A DNA stretch of 64,000 bases from Exserohilum rostratum. Its lineage: Eukaryota > Ascomycota > Dothideomycetes > Pleosporales > Pleosporaceae. The notes below the pieces were generated by a model, which worked only from the letters and a program-made list of their open reading frames with translations, ran no database searches and was not told the DNA's origin. The DNA lies in the NCBI GenBank assembly GCA_026367775.1, contig CP111151.1:4960001-5024000 (forward strand), written 5' to 3'. The translations under genes and the position numbers were made by a program. Shown in pieces: positions 1 through 11,179 of the stretch (position 1 is the first letter of the stretch; every line of letters starts with the position of its first letter).

Positions 1-58
1 TCCGTCAACGCCTACTACATACACCATTTCCTAGATTTCTGGACACCGTGCCACCAAT

Positions 59-1739
59 CTACAACTCTTGATTCTCCTGGGGAGCACCCATGTAACTCAA
101 TGGGCCCCTCTTCACCATCAGAGTCATGACTTCATAAAGTGTGTCCTGCATTAATCAAGTCAGCACAAGCCCAAGTTACATTCTGTAGTTAGGAATACTC
201 ACCGCAGCAGCCATGGTAGTCAACTCAGCATTGGTATCGTACGCAGGAGCTACCTCGACAATATCCGCACCGACCAGGTTAATACCTTCAAGGCCTCTGA
301 TGATAGTCCGCAGCTCGCGCGTTGTCCAGCCGCCCGTCTCGGGTGTGCCGGTGGCGGGAGCAACTATATTATTAATATTAGCACTCTCCTCCTAAAAAGA
401 CAAACTAAAGGCACTATGGGAAGAGGGAGGTGAGATCTTACAGGCAGGATCCAAAGTATCAATATCAATACTCAAATACACTGGTCTCTCGAGTCCCACT
501 CTGTCCTTAATCCTCTTGATAATACCATCAATACCAATAGTATCGATTTCCCTCGCCTCCACAATCTGGAAGCCACAGTACCCATCGTTGTCGTAGTCTG
601 ACGGACCAGACAGCGTAGTACGGATTCCAGCATGGATACTCGTGTCGTTGGCGAGCAGGCCTTCCTGCGCGGCGTGGAAGAAGTAGGTGCCGTGGTTTAT
701 GCTGGCTTGGTCGCTGGGGGCGCCGCCGAAGACTTTGGGACGCCAGGTATCCCTATTATGCACACATGCGGTGTTAGCCAACTTGATCTGTGGGTGGAAT
801 GAGGTGATTGGGGAATGAGGGGAGGACGTACAAGTGACTATCAAAATGGATCACGGTAATAGGACCGTACTCCCTGTGTACAGAGCGCAGCAGTGGGAGT
901 GTAATGGTGTGATCGCCTCCCAGGGTAATCATCCTAGGCAGCGTCTTTCCATGTTTCGATGGGCCGGGCTTGTTGGCGTGGGTAAAAGGTGCGCGGCTGA
1001 GGAGAAGGTTGTGACCTTGTTCGATTTGCTGGAGGGCGTAGGCATTGTCGTATCTGTATATCCCATCGTCAGAAATCTTCATATACTCCACCACCACTTG
1101 GGGTAAAAGAGGGAGAGGGGAGGAGGAGGACATACGACGTCACGGGAATATCTCCACAGTCAATAATCTTAGCCCAGGAATTAAACGGGTTGGCTTCAAG
1201 TGGGACATTGTATCCGCCGCTAAATCCCAATTTGCGTGAGCCTTTTGTGTTTACACCCAGAAAAAGTAAGCTTTTGTGCTTTTTTGTAGACATACTAGAG
1301 ATTGAGGCGGCGAGAACCTTGTCTGATGCCGCTGGGGCCAAAGCGCGCGCCGGGGCGGTACGAAGTACCAGTGTCAAAGGGGGCGCCTGTACATCATCAA
1401 TCAGCATCAATCGGCATTTGTTATGTGGGGGAGAATGGAGGATATGTACCGATAAACGCAATGTCATAGTTTACGTCGGTGGAGAGACAAGGGTGGTACT
1501 TGAGGCGGCCGAATGTGGAGATGCCGGAGAAGACGGAGTCGGCCTGCATAGTTTCAACATCAACATTTGACATTGCATAGAGGGTATGTGAAGTTTCTCA
1601 CTTGCTTGCCTCCATCACCGGGAAGCGTGTTGTACCAGAGCCCTTCGTGTGGACCTGCCAGAGGCTCTTGGTTGTGATCGTGGTCGCCATGTGCCACTAC
1701 GGCAGCAGCGAAGCTGAGGAGCGATGGGGAGAATCTCAT
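59..1739 (-). CDS. Secreted agmatinase / ureohydrolase family protein
   Basis: Predicted to hydrolyse agmatine (or a related guanidino compound) to putrescine and urea. Eight exons join in phase: 1739-1602, 1543-1450, 1386-1296, 1219-1136, 1053-832, 752-442, 363-203 and 145-59, giving 395 residues. The start is the ATG at 1739, which opens a signal peptide (MRFSPSLLSFAAAVVAHG). The order of motifs is that of the arginase/agmatinase fold: GAPFDTGTSYRPGARFG, then GGDHTIT, then HFDSHLDTW, then SIDIDTLDPAF. These supply the His and Asp ligands for the two Mn ions, and all are intact. The length is normal for fungal agmatinases. The signal peptide suggests secretion or an endomembrane location, unlike the usual cytosolic enzyme. 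The gene next along the strand is the MATE transporter, 1.2 kb upstream, with no obvious functional link. Substrate preference cannot be read from sequence; proclavaminate-amidinohydrolase-like relatives share the same motifs. Confidence 0.9.
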
Positions 1740-2930
1740 CTTGCCGATTCTTTGTTATGAAAGAAAAAAGATGGAGAAGAATGGGAATGCGGATTTCAGG
1801 CGTGCGAGGCACCGGTAAATAGCCTGCTGAGAACTCACTATCAGTTGGCTGTCTGACGAGCTGCCGTTAGGTAAACCTGCTCTTGGGGTATACAATCGCT
1901 GCTGAATCGAATCCCTGTGCGTGATCGTATTCGTCGTCTGCAGATAGAGCATCATACTGTCTTTAATTGGTTAGTATCGCTTGGTGGCATCGGGGCTTTG
2001 ATATGCGTCTGTTGCAACGCAGTGTTGAGGCTGCGAGTTTTGCCGGAACTTTTCACATATTGGCACGACAATTGGCACTGCGGATGCCATTGAACATCAC
2101 ACAACACTACTCGGGACGCCATTGACCCTTTTTACAGCTATGAAAGAACACCTTGATGGCTCATAGCAACATTGTCGTCGTCTCTACCTAACTCCAAACT
2201 CCCTGCTATCTCTCTCGCATCGAGCCGAGCTGATCACCATGGAAAGACGAGCGAGCGACCCCGCCCTGTACGATGACGGCAACACTCGAGCACGATTAAT
2301 TACAATCGAGCCAGTAGAATTGCATGTCTAACGGCCCCTACTCGACGCAGTTGCTCGCTTTTGCATCTCCGGCTTATCTGAAGGAGCTGCCGCGCACTTA
2401 TGCATGCAACGTGCTTCCGGTGCAGCAATTACGTGCGGTCTAGCCTGCACAGCTTTCCACGTAAAGCTCTTGCGTAGTCGCCGTTTGCTGCGCGGATTGG
2501 CTCGATAAGAAAAATATGTGATCCGCGACTATCCCCATGTATGACGGTGGTAATGCCATGGTAACTGTGGCGAGCTGCGAGGTGAGATTTCCCAATGTAC
2601 GCTAAAGAGGGGGTTTACTTGGCTGCGGGCATCGGTACAGCGCATACATAGGCAGATAGTATATGGCCGAGGCAGCGTGACGTGGGGTTGCGCAGCTCAG
2701 GCGTGCGGAGGTAATGAGGAGTGAGGTTGAATCGTGGAGACCAGGGTTGCGATACCCATTTGCGCTAACGAGCGTTCGCTTAATGCTTTTGGTAATTTTT
2801 CGTCAAGTCGTGCATTGGCGTCTCGGCCGGGCTATCTAAGCCGTACAACATGTCGCATGTCTAAGATGCGTTGCTAATACCATAACGACTCGCCAATAAC
2901 TGTACCGACTTGAGTCGATCTATCTATCTA
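1740..2930. other. Intergenic, agmatinase promoter and MATE 3' flank
   Basis: No supportable gene was seen. Open frames here are short and lack family-like sequence. The stretch holds the upstream region of the agmatinase gene and the 3' flank of the MATE gene, which ends inside a TATC-rich patch near 2917-2935. Confidence 0.6.
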
Positions 2931-4546
2931 TTACACTGCCGCAGCTTCGTCCGGAGAAACTCCCAGCTCGGCCCTGTCATCCGCGTCCATCCTCTCAAAT
3001 GCCTTTTTGACCTGGTAGTTCCAGTCGCTCCATGCAACAATTGCCCACTCCGCAAAGCCGACAAGGTACAGGGCAATGCATTGCCCAACCCAGAGGCCTG
3101 CAAGACCCCAGCCATGGAACGCAAGCCAGATGCCCAATGGCAACGCCCCGCAGTAGTAGCTGACGATGTTGACCGTTGCCCCAATGTGCTGCCGACCCAT
3201 GCCTCTGAGTGCCCCGCCGCAGCTCCCATTCAGCCCATCCGCAATCTGGAACAATGCAACATATGGCATGACTTTTGCAGTGAGCCTGATTACATCCTGA
3301 TCGTCGTTGAAGATCTTGGCGTAAAAGTCCTTGACTCCCATTAGCACAGCCAATACAAGGGCTCCCAGTACCATGCTCAGAACAGCTGCCGTGTTTGCAG
3401 CTCGGGCGGCGCCTTTTGCGTTGCGCGCTCCAAGCAGGTTGCCCACGCGGGACGAGGTAGCAACGCCCACGCCAAATGGAATCGTGTTCATGACTTGGTC
3501 CGTAGTCATGATGACGCTTTGCGCAGCCAGTGGAATAGTACCGAGCTTGCCTGCAACCAAGGCGACAATCTCAAACGCCCACCATTCGGTGCCTACGTGT
3601 ATAACGCCGAGGAAGGCGAGGCGTGCAAATACCCAGAGGTTCTGAAGGCATTTGCGGTCCCATCCGCCCCAGCACTGCCATCCGTCTACGAAGCGTGCGT
3701 AGGCGAGCAGTAGGAAGAAGGATGCCCAGTATGCGATGCCGGTAGCGAGCGGCGCACCCAACAGTCCCATCTTGAAGGTATATACGAATAGGTAGTTCAG
3801 GCTGGCACTCAGCGGAGAAGTGATGAGAAGGACGTACGTTCCGGGTCTCATGATTTCTGCACATATAAGTACGACTCGGAGATATTTTGTAGTGAAAACT
3901 CACCTTGGGCCTGCATATACTTCTTCAGCGCCTCAAAGTATATGTAACCTATACCACCAGGCGCCAGTACAGAGAGGAACTTCGCCGAGTCGCGCGCAAT
4001 GTAATCTTCTTGACCGAGTGCTTTGAACAGTGGCTCGGAGCAGAACCACAAAATGGCAATGGGAATGTAGAAAAGCAGCAGCACTACAAAGGAGCGCTGA
4101 AGAATGATTCCAAGGTCATGCCGGTTCTTGCTGCCTGTAAAACTGGCGGAAGCCAAGGTATCGATAGCGGTTGTGCCACCGAGAGCAACGAGCCAGCCAG
4201 TCGCCATTGCGAACATGTAGGAAAATGCGGCTGTGGCCAGTGCTTCTGGTGATAGTCGGCCAACGATAAGTACAGAGATTGTTTGGAGAGAGTTTTGCAG
4301 CGCGTATGCTACAACAACGGGCAGTGATCCTTTGAGTAGGATCCAGAACTCCTGGAGAACAAGCTGGAAGTTAGATGCTGTTTCATCGTCAAGCTCGTAC
4401 GTTTCTCCAGTCGACCGCTCTTCATGCTGTGATTCAGGAAGAAGGGAAGTCCGCTCATCTGGCGTGGCGCCCTTGTTGTTGTTGGACGGTCTTAAGAATC
4501 GTGGTATCCACGACCGAGACTTGTTCGTTTCGTAGTCCATGGTCAA
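2931..4546 (-). CDS. MATE family multidrug/toxin efflux transporter
   Basis: Predicted cation-coupled antiporter exporting organic cations or toxic metabolites from the cytosol, at the plasma membrane or vacuole. Two exons, 4546-3904 and 3856-2931, give 522 residues; the junction restores MQAQ-EIMRPGTYVLL. A hydrophilic N-terminal tail of about 75 residues precedes the MATE core, which has many hydrophobic helices, as expected for the 12-helix fold. The motif PLATGIAYWASF and the segment GVATSSRVGNLLGA are typical of the fungal/plant eukaryotic MATE branch (yeast Erc1-like). The first ATG (4546) and a second at 4540 are two codons apart and cannot be told apart here. Length is normal and no broken segment was seen. 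The substrate is unknown. Confidence 0.92.
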
Positions 4547-5917
4547 AGTCGAATATGATACAAAAAGAGGTTGCCAGAGTAAAACAGAGTCAGAGAAACC
4601 CGACGATGATTAAATGCGTCGAGGTCTCCAATCGCTAGCCTCCGATACACAGCGACCCAAGAGGCAAAAAGCCAACATGCTGTACATACATAAACCACCC
4701 TCCAAGTTGCATACATGTGGACTGCTCAGATAGAGCAAGCATGACAAACCCGTTGACAATTACCCCAGAGCGAGAGCAGAAGAAGGAAAAAAAGGCTCTA
4801 ATCCGGTGTAACCGCGGAAACTTTTACCCACTATGAGGACGGTAAGGCATGCAAGCGGTCAGCGATGGGAAGCCCACATGCGTGCAGCTCTAGGCTTGCT
4901 ACTGACGTCGAGACATGGGAACGAGTGCGAATGCGCAGCTGTCGTCTTATCGCCTTGCATTTTTTTTGTAGATTTGACTAAGGCTCTTCGGTAAGCTCTG
5001 CGGTCCAGCGAACCAGTATGTGCGAATTCGGACAAGTGTAATGTGGAGCTGGGGGGGAAAATCTCTCTTGGTGCTAGTAGCCAGCTTCTTGGAAGCCGGC
5101 TCAAGTGCCGGACTGCGTCAATGGTAGCCCCGCCGGCCGTTTCTCGATATATCGATACACTGGATTCATTGGATGGGAATAAAAAAATTTGATGCCAATT
5201 GACGTCGGGTCACAAGAGCGTACCACATAGTAGACTGGGAAAGCTCGCATCAAGATTGTGGCTAGTGGTTTAGCGAATATGCCGTGCACGTGGCAGTGTT
5301 TGCGCACTGGCTCGCTTTAGCCAATACGGCCAATGGAGCTAAGTGAACTCGGTTTTTCGAACAATTAGCAGGTGACAGTGAGGAACAGAACATGGGATGG
5401 TGCCCAGGGTACAGAACGTGTTGAAGGGTCTGACACAACATAGGTATCCTGGGTTCCAAGGCCTTGGGCCAAGTGTGTTGTGGCGCAACGTCAACAGTCA
5501 CAGCCACCATGAACAGTTGTTTGAAACACACGCTTGGCTCAAAAAAAAATGACGCCTCTTCGGCCGAAGTCCGTCATGAAACCTGGACCTCGACTGACTT
5601 GCTCTTTTGTCACTGAGCAGTCGCATTCTACAAATCCCATGGGTATGTGGCGCTAGGGTGTGAATTTAGCGAAACAAGCAGTGTATTCAATGTACATGGT
5701 TAAGTATCTAATGTATTCGATGTCGATGCGACATGCGTCACAAATAATTAGACTAAACACAAATGGCCTTGAGCCTCCGCTGTCGCCCCCTTTCTAGCTC
5801 TAGCAGTGAGCAAAACCGTAGCGCCAAACGTTGCGCAAGAAGAATGTAAAAAAAAAGGAAAAAAAAAATCTCATCATGGGTATCGAACATTACAAATACG
5901 TCTCGTAGAGCAAAGAT
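4547..5917. other. Intergenic, MATE promoter side
   Basis: No gene was recognised. The sequence contains homopolymer A runs (near 4784-4793 and 5849-5869) and short spurious open frames on the minus strand. The part next to 4547 is presumed to be the MATE promoter, and the part next to 5918 the GH76 3' end. Confidence 0.55.
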
Positions 5918-7022
5918 TTAGCCCTCAATAGTCAATGCCGCAGCGACGAGGATGTCAATGCCGCTAGCTTGCGTACTCGGGTTTCCCTCGCTACTGCCGC
6001 CCTGCCAGCGGTCGGGAATAACGTCGCCTGTGGCCTTTTTCGCAGACCGCGCGGCATTGGCATTGATGCTGAAAAACTGCTTGACACTGTCTCGAGGTTT
6101 ATTCTCATACAGTGTCATGAGGCCTCGTACAAAGGCGCCCTTGAATTGTGAGGCAACCGGGTCTAAAGGTGAGGCTCTCGGTTCGGTGAGGATACCACTA
6201 GGGTCGACCAGGTGTTTCGTCACGGCGTCGAAGATGCCGTAGGCCGTGTCGATGAGACTACTATCCGAAGTAGCGCGCGAGAGCTCCGACAGTCCGGCGA
6301 GAATGATGCCTTGGTTGTAGGTAAAGGTTGCTCCGTTGTTGTTTTTACATGTGGTCGGATCGATTCCGTCGTTAATTAGTCCTTGGGAGTTGATAAGGCC
6401 GGAACTTTGAAACCACGCCCATTCTGCTTGAGCCCAGCCAACGTAGAATTCCTTGTCCTTTGCGTCGACGCGGTTCGCAAGGTGCGCTGCCACAGAGAGA
6501 AAGAGTTCGTTGGCAATGGCGGCGATGTAGTCGCGGTCCTGTGACCACCAAATGCCGCCTTTGCAGGGCGTATTCCACCCGGTCGTCATGTTGTCGAAAA
6601 TAAACCTGGCGCTGTCGAGGTACTTTTGATCTTGGGTTAGGTCGTAGGCGTTTATCCAAGCCATGGCCCACCATCCCATATCGTCGAAGAATTTGTTAGT
6701 CCAGTTAATCGCTCCCAGTTCATTTGCTGATTTGGCGTAGGTATTGGCAACAATGTTTATGGCCGTTGGCTTGAAATCGGCATCCTGCATGCCAAACTGG
6801 GCGATGGCCTCAACAATGTTGCCCGATTGCCACCAAAAGTCGTTCCTGCATGCTGTTAGAAATGAAAACAAGTGAGTGGGTGAGTGCTTACCATAGACCG
6901 TTACCAAAGTTGTACCAATTTTTTTGCAGTGTTTGAACGGCAGCGACGGTGTCGCTTGTGAAGTCGGCATGTGTGACATTGATGAAAAGGACAGGCAGCA
7001 ATAGTGCTCTTAGGAACCGCAT
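5918..7022 (-). CDS. Secreted GH76 alpha-1,6-mannanase family protein
   Basis: Glycoside hydrolase family 76, whose characterised members act on alpha-1,6-mannan; the fungal Dfg5/Dcw1 branch crosslinks GPI-mannoproteins into the cell wall. Two exons, 7022-6892 and 6845-5918, give 352 residues. The ATG at 7022 was chosen because it gives a signal peptide (MRFLRALLLPVLFINVTHA), and splicing restores GNGLW-NDFWWQSGN. The DD pair in KFFDDMGWWAMAW (residues about 98-99) matches the catalytic Asp pair of GH76. Other family-like segments are GGIWWS and YNQGIILAGL. The C-terminus (VAAALTIEG) is short and lacks a clear GPI-anchor signal with a long hydrophobic tail, so the protein is probably soluble and secreted rather than anchored. 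Whether it is a degradative mannanase or a wall transglycosidase cannot be decided from sequence alone. Confidence 0.92.
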
Positions 7023-9086
7023 GGTGATGAAGGAATGTGATAATATGAATTACTGAATCGGAAGGAAAGTTTGGAGGGCGTTCCAGTGGATAAGTAGTCG
7101 ACAGTATACGAAGAGAAGCCCCTCAATGTTTGATGTATCCAAAAGCGGCTACAAGGGAAACAGAAGCAACCACAGCTTGCAAATGCCCGGCGAGTACATA
7201 AAATAAAAGAGTGTGAGAGGCGCGTCCTTTGCCTGGCATACCAAGCGATGTGCATGCACAAGATACTTGTATGGAGACAGAATATGCTTCGAGAACAGAC
7301 TGAGCGACACTCATTTTGGTTCTATACAGACTTATCCTTGAAATTAGCGGCGCGGGAACTATTGTTAGAGCCCGTGGCACAGCCAGCATGGCAGCCTTGC
7401 GGCTGGTGAGGCATAAAGGCCATGTGGGCGAGGATGGTGGGCGAGTCAACCGACGTGTTTGACGGCATATTGAACAAGTCTACTTACAGCGGTAAGTAAG
7501 ATTACGGATGTCGGAGCCTGATCGACAGGGACCCTATCGCACGCGATGAAGCGACTACTGTCTAGGAAAAGTGCTATGTGGACCCGATCCGAAACACGGG
7601 GCTAACCGCTGGTAGGAAATGGACATGGCGGTTGATAACACCATGGGATTCTGATTGGTAGTCTTGCTGTAATTCAGTGTATTTTTACCAGCGTAAGATG
7701 ACACAGGGAGACCCTGAGATGGCGCGTGGGATGCTGAAGAACTGGGCCGTCTATCCAGAGAACCGAGAACATCAAACGCGCGGGAGCACCCAGTAGTAAT
7801 TGGTCTAGATGAGCGTTAGACGGCGGCTGTGCAAGAACAATTGGGCCATTTCAAATTGCCATGTGGACTGCTGCGCGATGACATGATTGTTTGCTTGGTG
7901 GCGCGACGGTGCGGCTCAAGGTGTGTATATTGTGGTTGATTTGTTGGTGTTGAATGTAGAAGTCTTGGCAGCCGCCGTGTACTATCTCATGCACGCTTGG
8001 CTGTGCTTTGTCCCATTGAAAAAGTTTGCAACCACAAGCAGACCGATCCCTCTCTTCGTCATGTGCCGTGTAGACCGAGTCAGGAAATCATGTAAAAGGT
8101 TTGGCAGGCCCACACTGTGTCTGAGGTCAAGGCCGTCACGCCGAACGACGGTGCTACAGGCCAAGAAGGGCTGAAGTAGTAGACGCTGGAAGCCGGCGAC
8201 TCGACACAAACGCTGCCAAATGTCAGTCTGTTCTGGGTAGCATTTGATTCAAATCACTCGATCTCGAGTGCCGACCTCGAAAAGGCTACCGAGATGAAAA
8301 GTGGATTGATGGCAACATAGGTCAAACTTGATTTTTGGAGGGGTGTGGCGAGGACCGAATTAGCAACAGTGCGGCAGCAGAGTATCCAGGGGAGTTCAGG
8401 CAAATGCTGGATAGCGATGGGAGGAGTTTTCATAAAACATATGCGCTGTGCGTGTTGATTGTCGTCGCCCAGTGTTTGGCCCCTGGCCGTGGCTGATGCA
8501 TGTGACAGCCATGGCGATGACGAAGGTCACGTGGCGCGCGACTCCTTCGTGACACCGTAGCTACGTCAGCGGGGCGCTGCCCCCCAATACAACGCTCAAC
8601 TGCTTGTGTATCCTATCTTTAGTGGGCAAAGTTTATATGCTGTGGCGCGTAAGGTTCAGGGCGGTATACTGGGGAGAAAGGTAAGAAACCTGATTGTATT
8701 GATCGCGATGCTGCTCAGAGCCTTCCAACCTGGTCCATGGCTGCTTCGTCGTCTTGGACAGTAATTGATTGCAAGAGCGTCGCGAAACAAGCACAGCGTC
8801 TACCCCTCTATCCATCCTGGCCAACGCACACAAGACAAAGGCGGGGCACATCTTGGTGCCGCGGGTGAAAGGCCAGAGTCCGCAGCCTGAGTCCACTTTC
8901 AGCCGTGACCAGATGACGCGAATGCCATGCAACGGCGCAAGAATACCATCAATCAAGCCAAGGCGATGCGCTGATCTACCAATCGTGGCGGCATGTGGCG
9001 CCTGCAAACTGGTATACATCCCTGGAAAGCATGGGCGGAGACCCTGGGCAGTTGCTCTCCCACTCCGCCCATCTCACCCACATGTC
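7023..9086. other. Intergenic between divergent GH76 and Hsp9/12-like genes
   Basis: About 2 kb without a supportable gene. Open frames near 7123-7449, 7887-8174 and 8633-9128 occur on both strands, carry no recognisable family and lack consistent splice structure. The region separates two divergently transcribed genes, so it should contain both promoters. Confidence 0.55.
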
Positions 9087-9192
9087 TCTCCCCTACACCA
9101 ACTGCCACTGCGGCTCCTGCCTCGCTAACAGATGACGTACATGTGTCGTAGCACGTCACCGTCGCTGAAGACGGCCATCAGGCAGGTATAAA
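9087..9192 (+). promoter_or_regulatory. Stress-type promoter elements of the Hsp9/12-like gene
   Basis: A CCCCT box (9090-9094) matches the stress response element bound by Msn2/4-like C2H2 factors. TGACGT (9133-9138) and ACGTCA (9153-9158) form an inverted pair of CRE/bZIP half-sites. A TATAAA box lies at 9187-9192, about 120 bp before the ATG at 9311. The motifs are seen directly; their use is inferred. Confidence 0.5.
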
Positions 9193-9310
9193 GCAGCCGC
9201 TTTGCTGCGCTCTGAACCAACCCTCATCACACATCCAACTCAAACACTCAAAGCACCTGCTACCACTTTCAACCCAATTCTTCAAACAACCACCACCAAC
9301 TACAACCAAC

Positions 9311-9723
9311 ATGTCTGACTCCATGCGCAAGGGACTCGGCGAGCAGGCCTCCGAGAAGAGTGAGTTCCTCCTCTTTGCAAGCACGTCCAGTGCAGCATGC
9401 TAACAGGCCACAGTCACTCCCGACTCCCAGAAGTCCACCGGCCAGAAGGCTTCCGAGAACCTGACTGGAGCTGGCGACCGCATTGCCGGCAGCCTTCAGC
9501 CTGGTATGGCCTCACCCCATCAATGGCTCTTCTTGTACCATGCATACTAACCATGACTACAGACGACCAGAAGTCCGCTGGACAGAAGCTCGGTGACGCT
9601 ACCCGCTCCGGCGGCGACGACGCCTCCAACAAGAGCTCCGGCATGATGCAGCAGGCTCAGGACACCCTCAGCAGCGCTGGCCAGAGCATCTCCGACACTC
9701 TCTCCGGTGGCCAGAAGAAGTAA
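9311..9723 (+). CDS. Hsp9/Hsp12-like small heat-shock/stress protein
   Basis: A 99-residue hydrophilic protein of the yeast Hsp12 / fission yeast Hsp9 family. These proteins are unfolded in solution, become helical on membranes and stabilise them under heat, osmotic and stationary-phase stress. Three exons, 9311-9359, 9414-9503 and 9563-9723, join in phase. The N-terminus MSDSMRKGLGEQ and the repeated QKSTGQKASE / QKSAGQKLGD segments are family hallmarks. The composition (Gln, Ser, Gly, Lys, Asp; no Cys or Trp) fits. The promoter just upstream has a TATA box, a CCCCT stress element and paired CRE half-sites, which agrees with strong stress induction. No defects were seen. Confidence 0.9.
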
Positions 9724-10026
9724 ATTGCTTCTTGTCCACGCCCCTAACGACACGACTCTACGGATTATCGACGATACTTTGTGCTAGGTGGAACATACCT
9801 TTGGTGTAGAGCTACCCATAATTATACCCTACCACCTCTTGAATGAAATAATTCTCTCAACCACCTTCGTCTACTGTGCCGCGTGAGTGACTGTGACTGC
9901 CATGTCTTCTTCCACGACCCCCCACCAAGACTTGTGAAGTAACTCCAATCATGATGTGGCCACCATCCAACTGGCGTTTTGAGAATAAAGCCTTGGTGTA
10001 CTGAACAAGATATGGTATAGTGCATT
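9724..10026. other. Convergent 3' flanks
   Basis: The 3' regions of the Hsp9/12-like gene (+) and the WBP11-like gene (-) face each other here. Nothing else is evident. Confidence 0.6.
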
Positions 10027-10977
10027 CTACAAATCCTCATCTTCAACCTCCTCCATCTGCACGTGCTTGAGTGTGTTCTCTGCCGTGCTGGCCTCATTTG
10101 CTATGCCCTCCATTTGCCCCTTTGCCTCGGCTGCCATCATCTTGTATTCTGCCTCTTGCACCGCTGCCTCTGCCGCCTTTTCAGCCATGGCACCAGCATC
10201 CATGCTCTGCAGCTTCATAAAAGCCTCGAGCTCTTCATCCTGTTCTGGCGCAGCGTCGCCGCTAGCTCCAGCCTCAGACTTACTGCCCTGCTCCTTCATA
10301 TACCCCTCTTCTCTCAACTTGTCAAATTCTTCGGGCTCTAGCAACCTTCCACCCCCCTTTGCCAGCTTCATCTTCTGCGCCACAGCCGCAGGCATAAACT
10401 TTGTCGCTTCCTTGCGCAAGTCGCGGACCTGTGGCGCAGCTTCGTAGACAATGGTGGGTTTCTTTGGCTCGGGCGGTGCCTCTTCGCCGGCTTGCGAAGC
10501 GCGGGCTTGGTATTTGCGTGGAATGGGCGGTGGCGTGTCGCGAGGCATGGGAATGTGCCTTACGTCGTCGTCCGTGTCGCTGCTGTCGTCTTCTTTTCGC
10601 TGCCCATTCCGCGACCGTTTTCCCAACACACCCCCGCCGCTTCTGTTGTCCCGGTCGCCTCGTCCGCGGTCGTCATTGTCGAAGCGGCGCTCGGGCTTGA
10701 AGACTGGGGCTTTGTCGCCGAGGGCTGCGCGCGCCTTGTTTACCGCTGCGAGGTCCTTTTCTAATTCCTGTAGTCTTTGGCGCTCATGCGGCCGTATTGA
10801 GCCATTCTGCTCGAGCTCTTTGAGGTTGTCGATATCCCGTTGTATGCGATGGGGGTTTCTGCGCGCGAGTTTCTCGTTGCGCTGTGTCTGGAGGCTGGCT
10901 TTTTGCTTGCGGAGCTGTTTCTGCTTCTCTGCCTTTTTGGCTTCTTGAACGAGATTGTAATTCTTTTCCTTTGCCAT
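10027..10977 (-). CDS. WBP11/ELF5-like pre-mRNA splicing factor
   Basis: An intronless 316-residue protein with the WBP11/ELF5 N-terminal domain; in animals this is a spliceosome-associated protein that binds WW-domain proteins. The N-terminus MAKEKNYNLVQEAKKAEKQK, followed by a Lys/Arg/Gln-rich region and the RNPHRIQRDIDNLKELEQNG segment (about residues 40-60), is the family signature. A low-complexity RGRGDRDNRSGGG stretch and an acidic DDSSDTDDD stretch follow. A proline motif (DTPPPIPRKYQ) resembles the WW-binding PPxP sites of the family. The C-terminal half is helical and acidic (EEVEDEDL end). It is likely nuclear. It is divergent from the gene starting at 11180 with only 202 bp between start codons, so the two probably share a promoter. 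Confidence 0.88.
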   Translation of the reverse strand: MAKEKNYNLVQEAKKAEKQKQLRKQKASLQTQRNEKLARRNPHRIQRDIDNLKELEQNGSIRPHERQRLQELEKDLAAVNKARAALGDKAPVFKPERRFDNDDRGRGDRDNRSGGGVLGKRSRNGQRKEDDSSDTDDDVRHIPMPRDTPPPIPRKYQARASQAGEEAPPEPKKPTIVYEAAPQVRDLRKEATKFMPAAVAQKMKLAKGGGRLLEPEEFDKLREEGYMKEQGSKSEAGASGDAAPEQDEELEAFMKLQSMDAGAMAEKAAEAAVQEAEYKMMAAEAKGQMEGIANEASTAENTLKHVQMEEVEDEDL

Positions 10978-11179
10978 TGCGACGGATTGAAAGGTGTGAT
11001 TTTTCGTGTAGGTAGGTTGAGGACGCTGCGTGCCCTGGGAAATGGAAATCTGGGGACTGACGTAAGGTCTGTGCTCAGTCGCGGCGCGCGTCTGGAGTAG
11101 CCTTCACCAGTACCGCGACCAAGCACAGCTAAAATTGTGCTGGCTTGACCTCAACTATCATTGCAAGCTATCCACAACA
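10978..11179. promoter_or_regulatory. Compact bidirectional promoter
   Basis: A space of 202 bp separates the start codons of two divergent genes (WBP11-like on minus, the 11180 gene on plus). No clear TATA box is seen. Shared regulation is inferred from spacing only. Confidence 0.5.
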
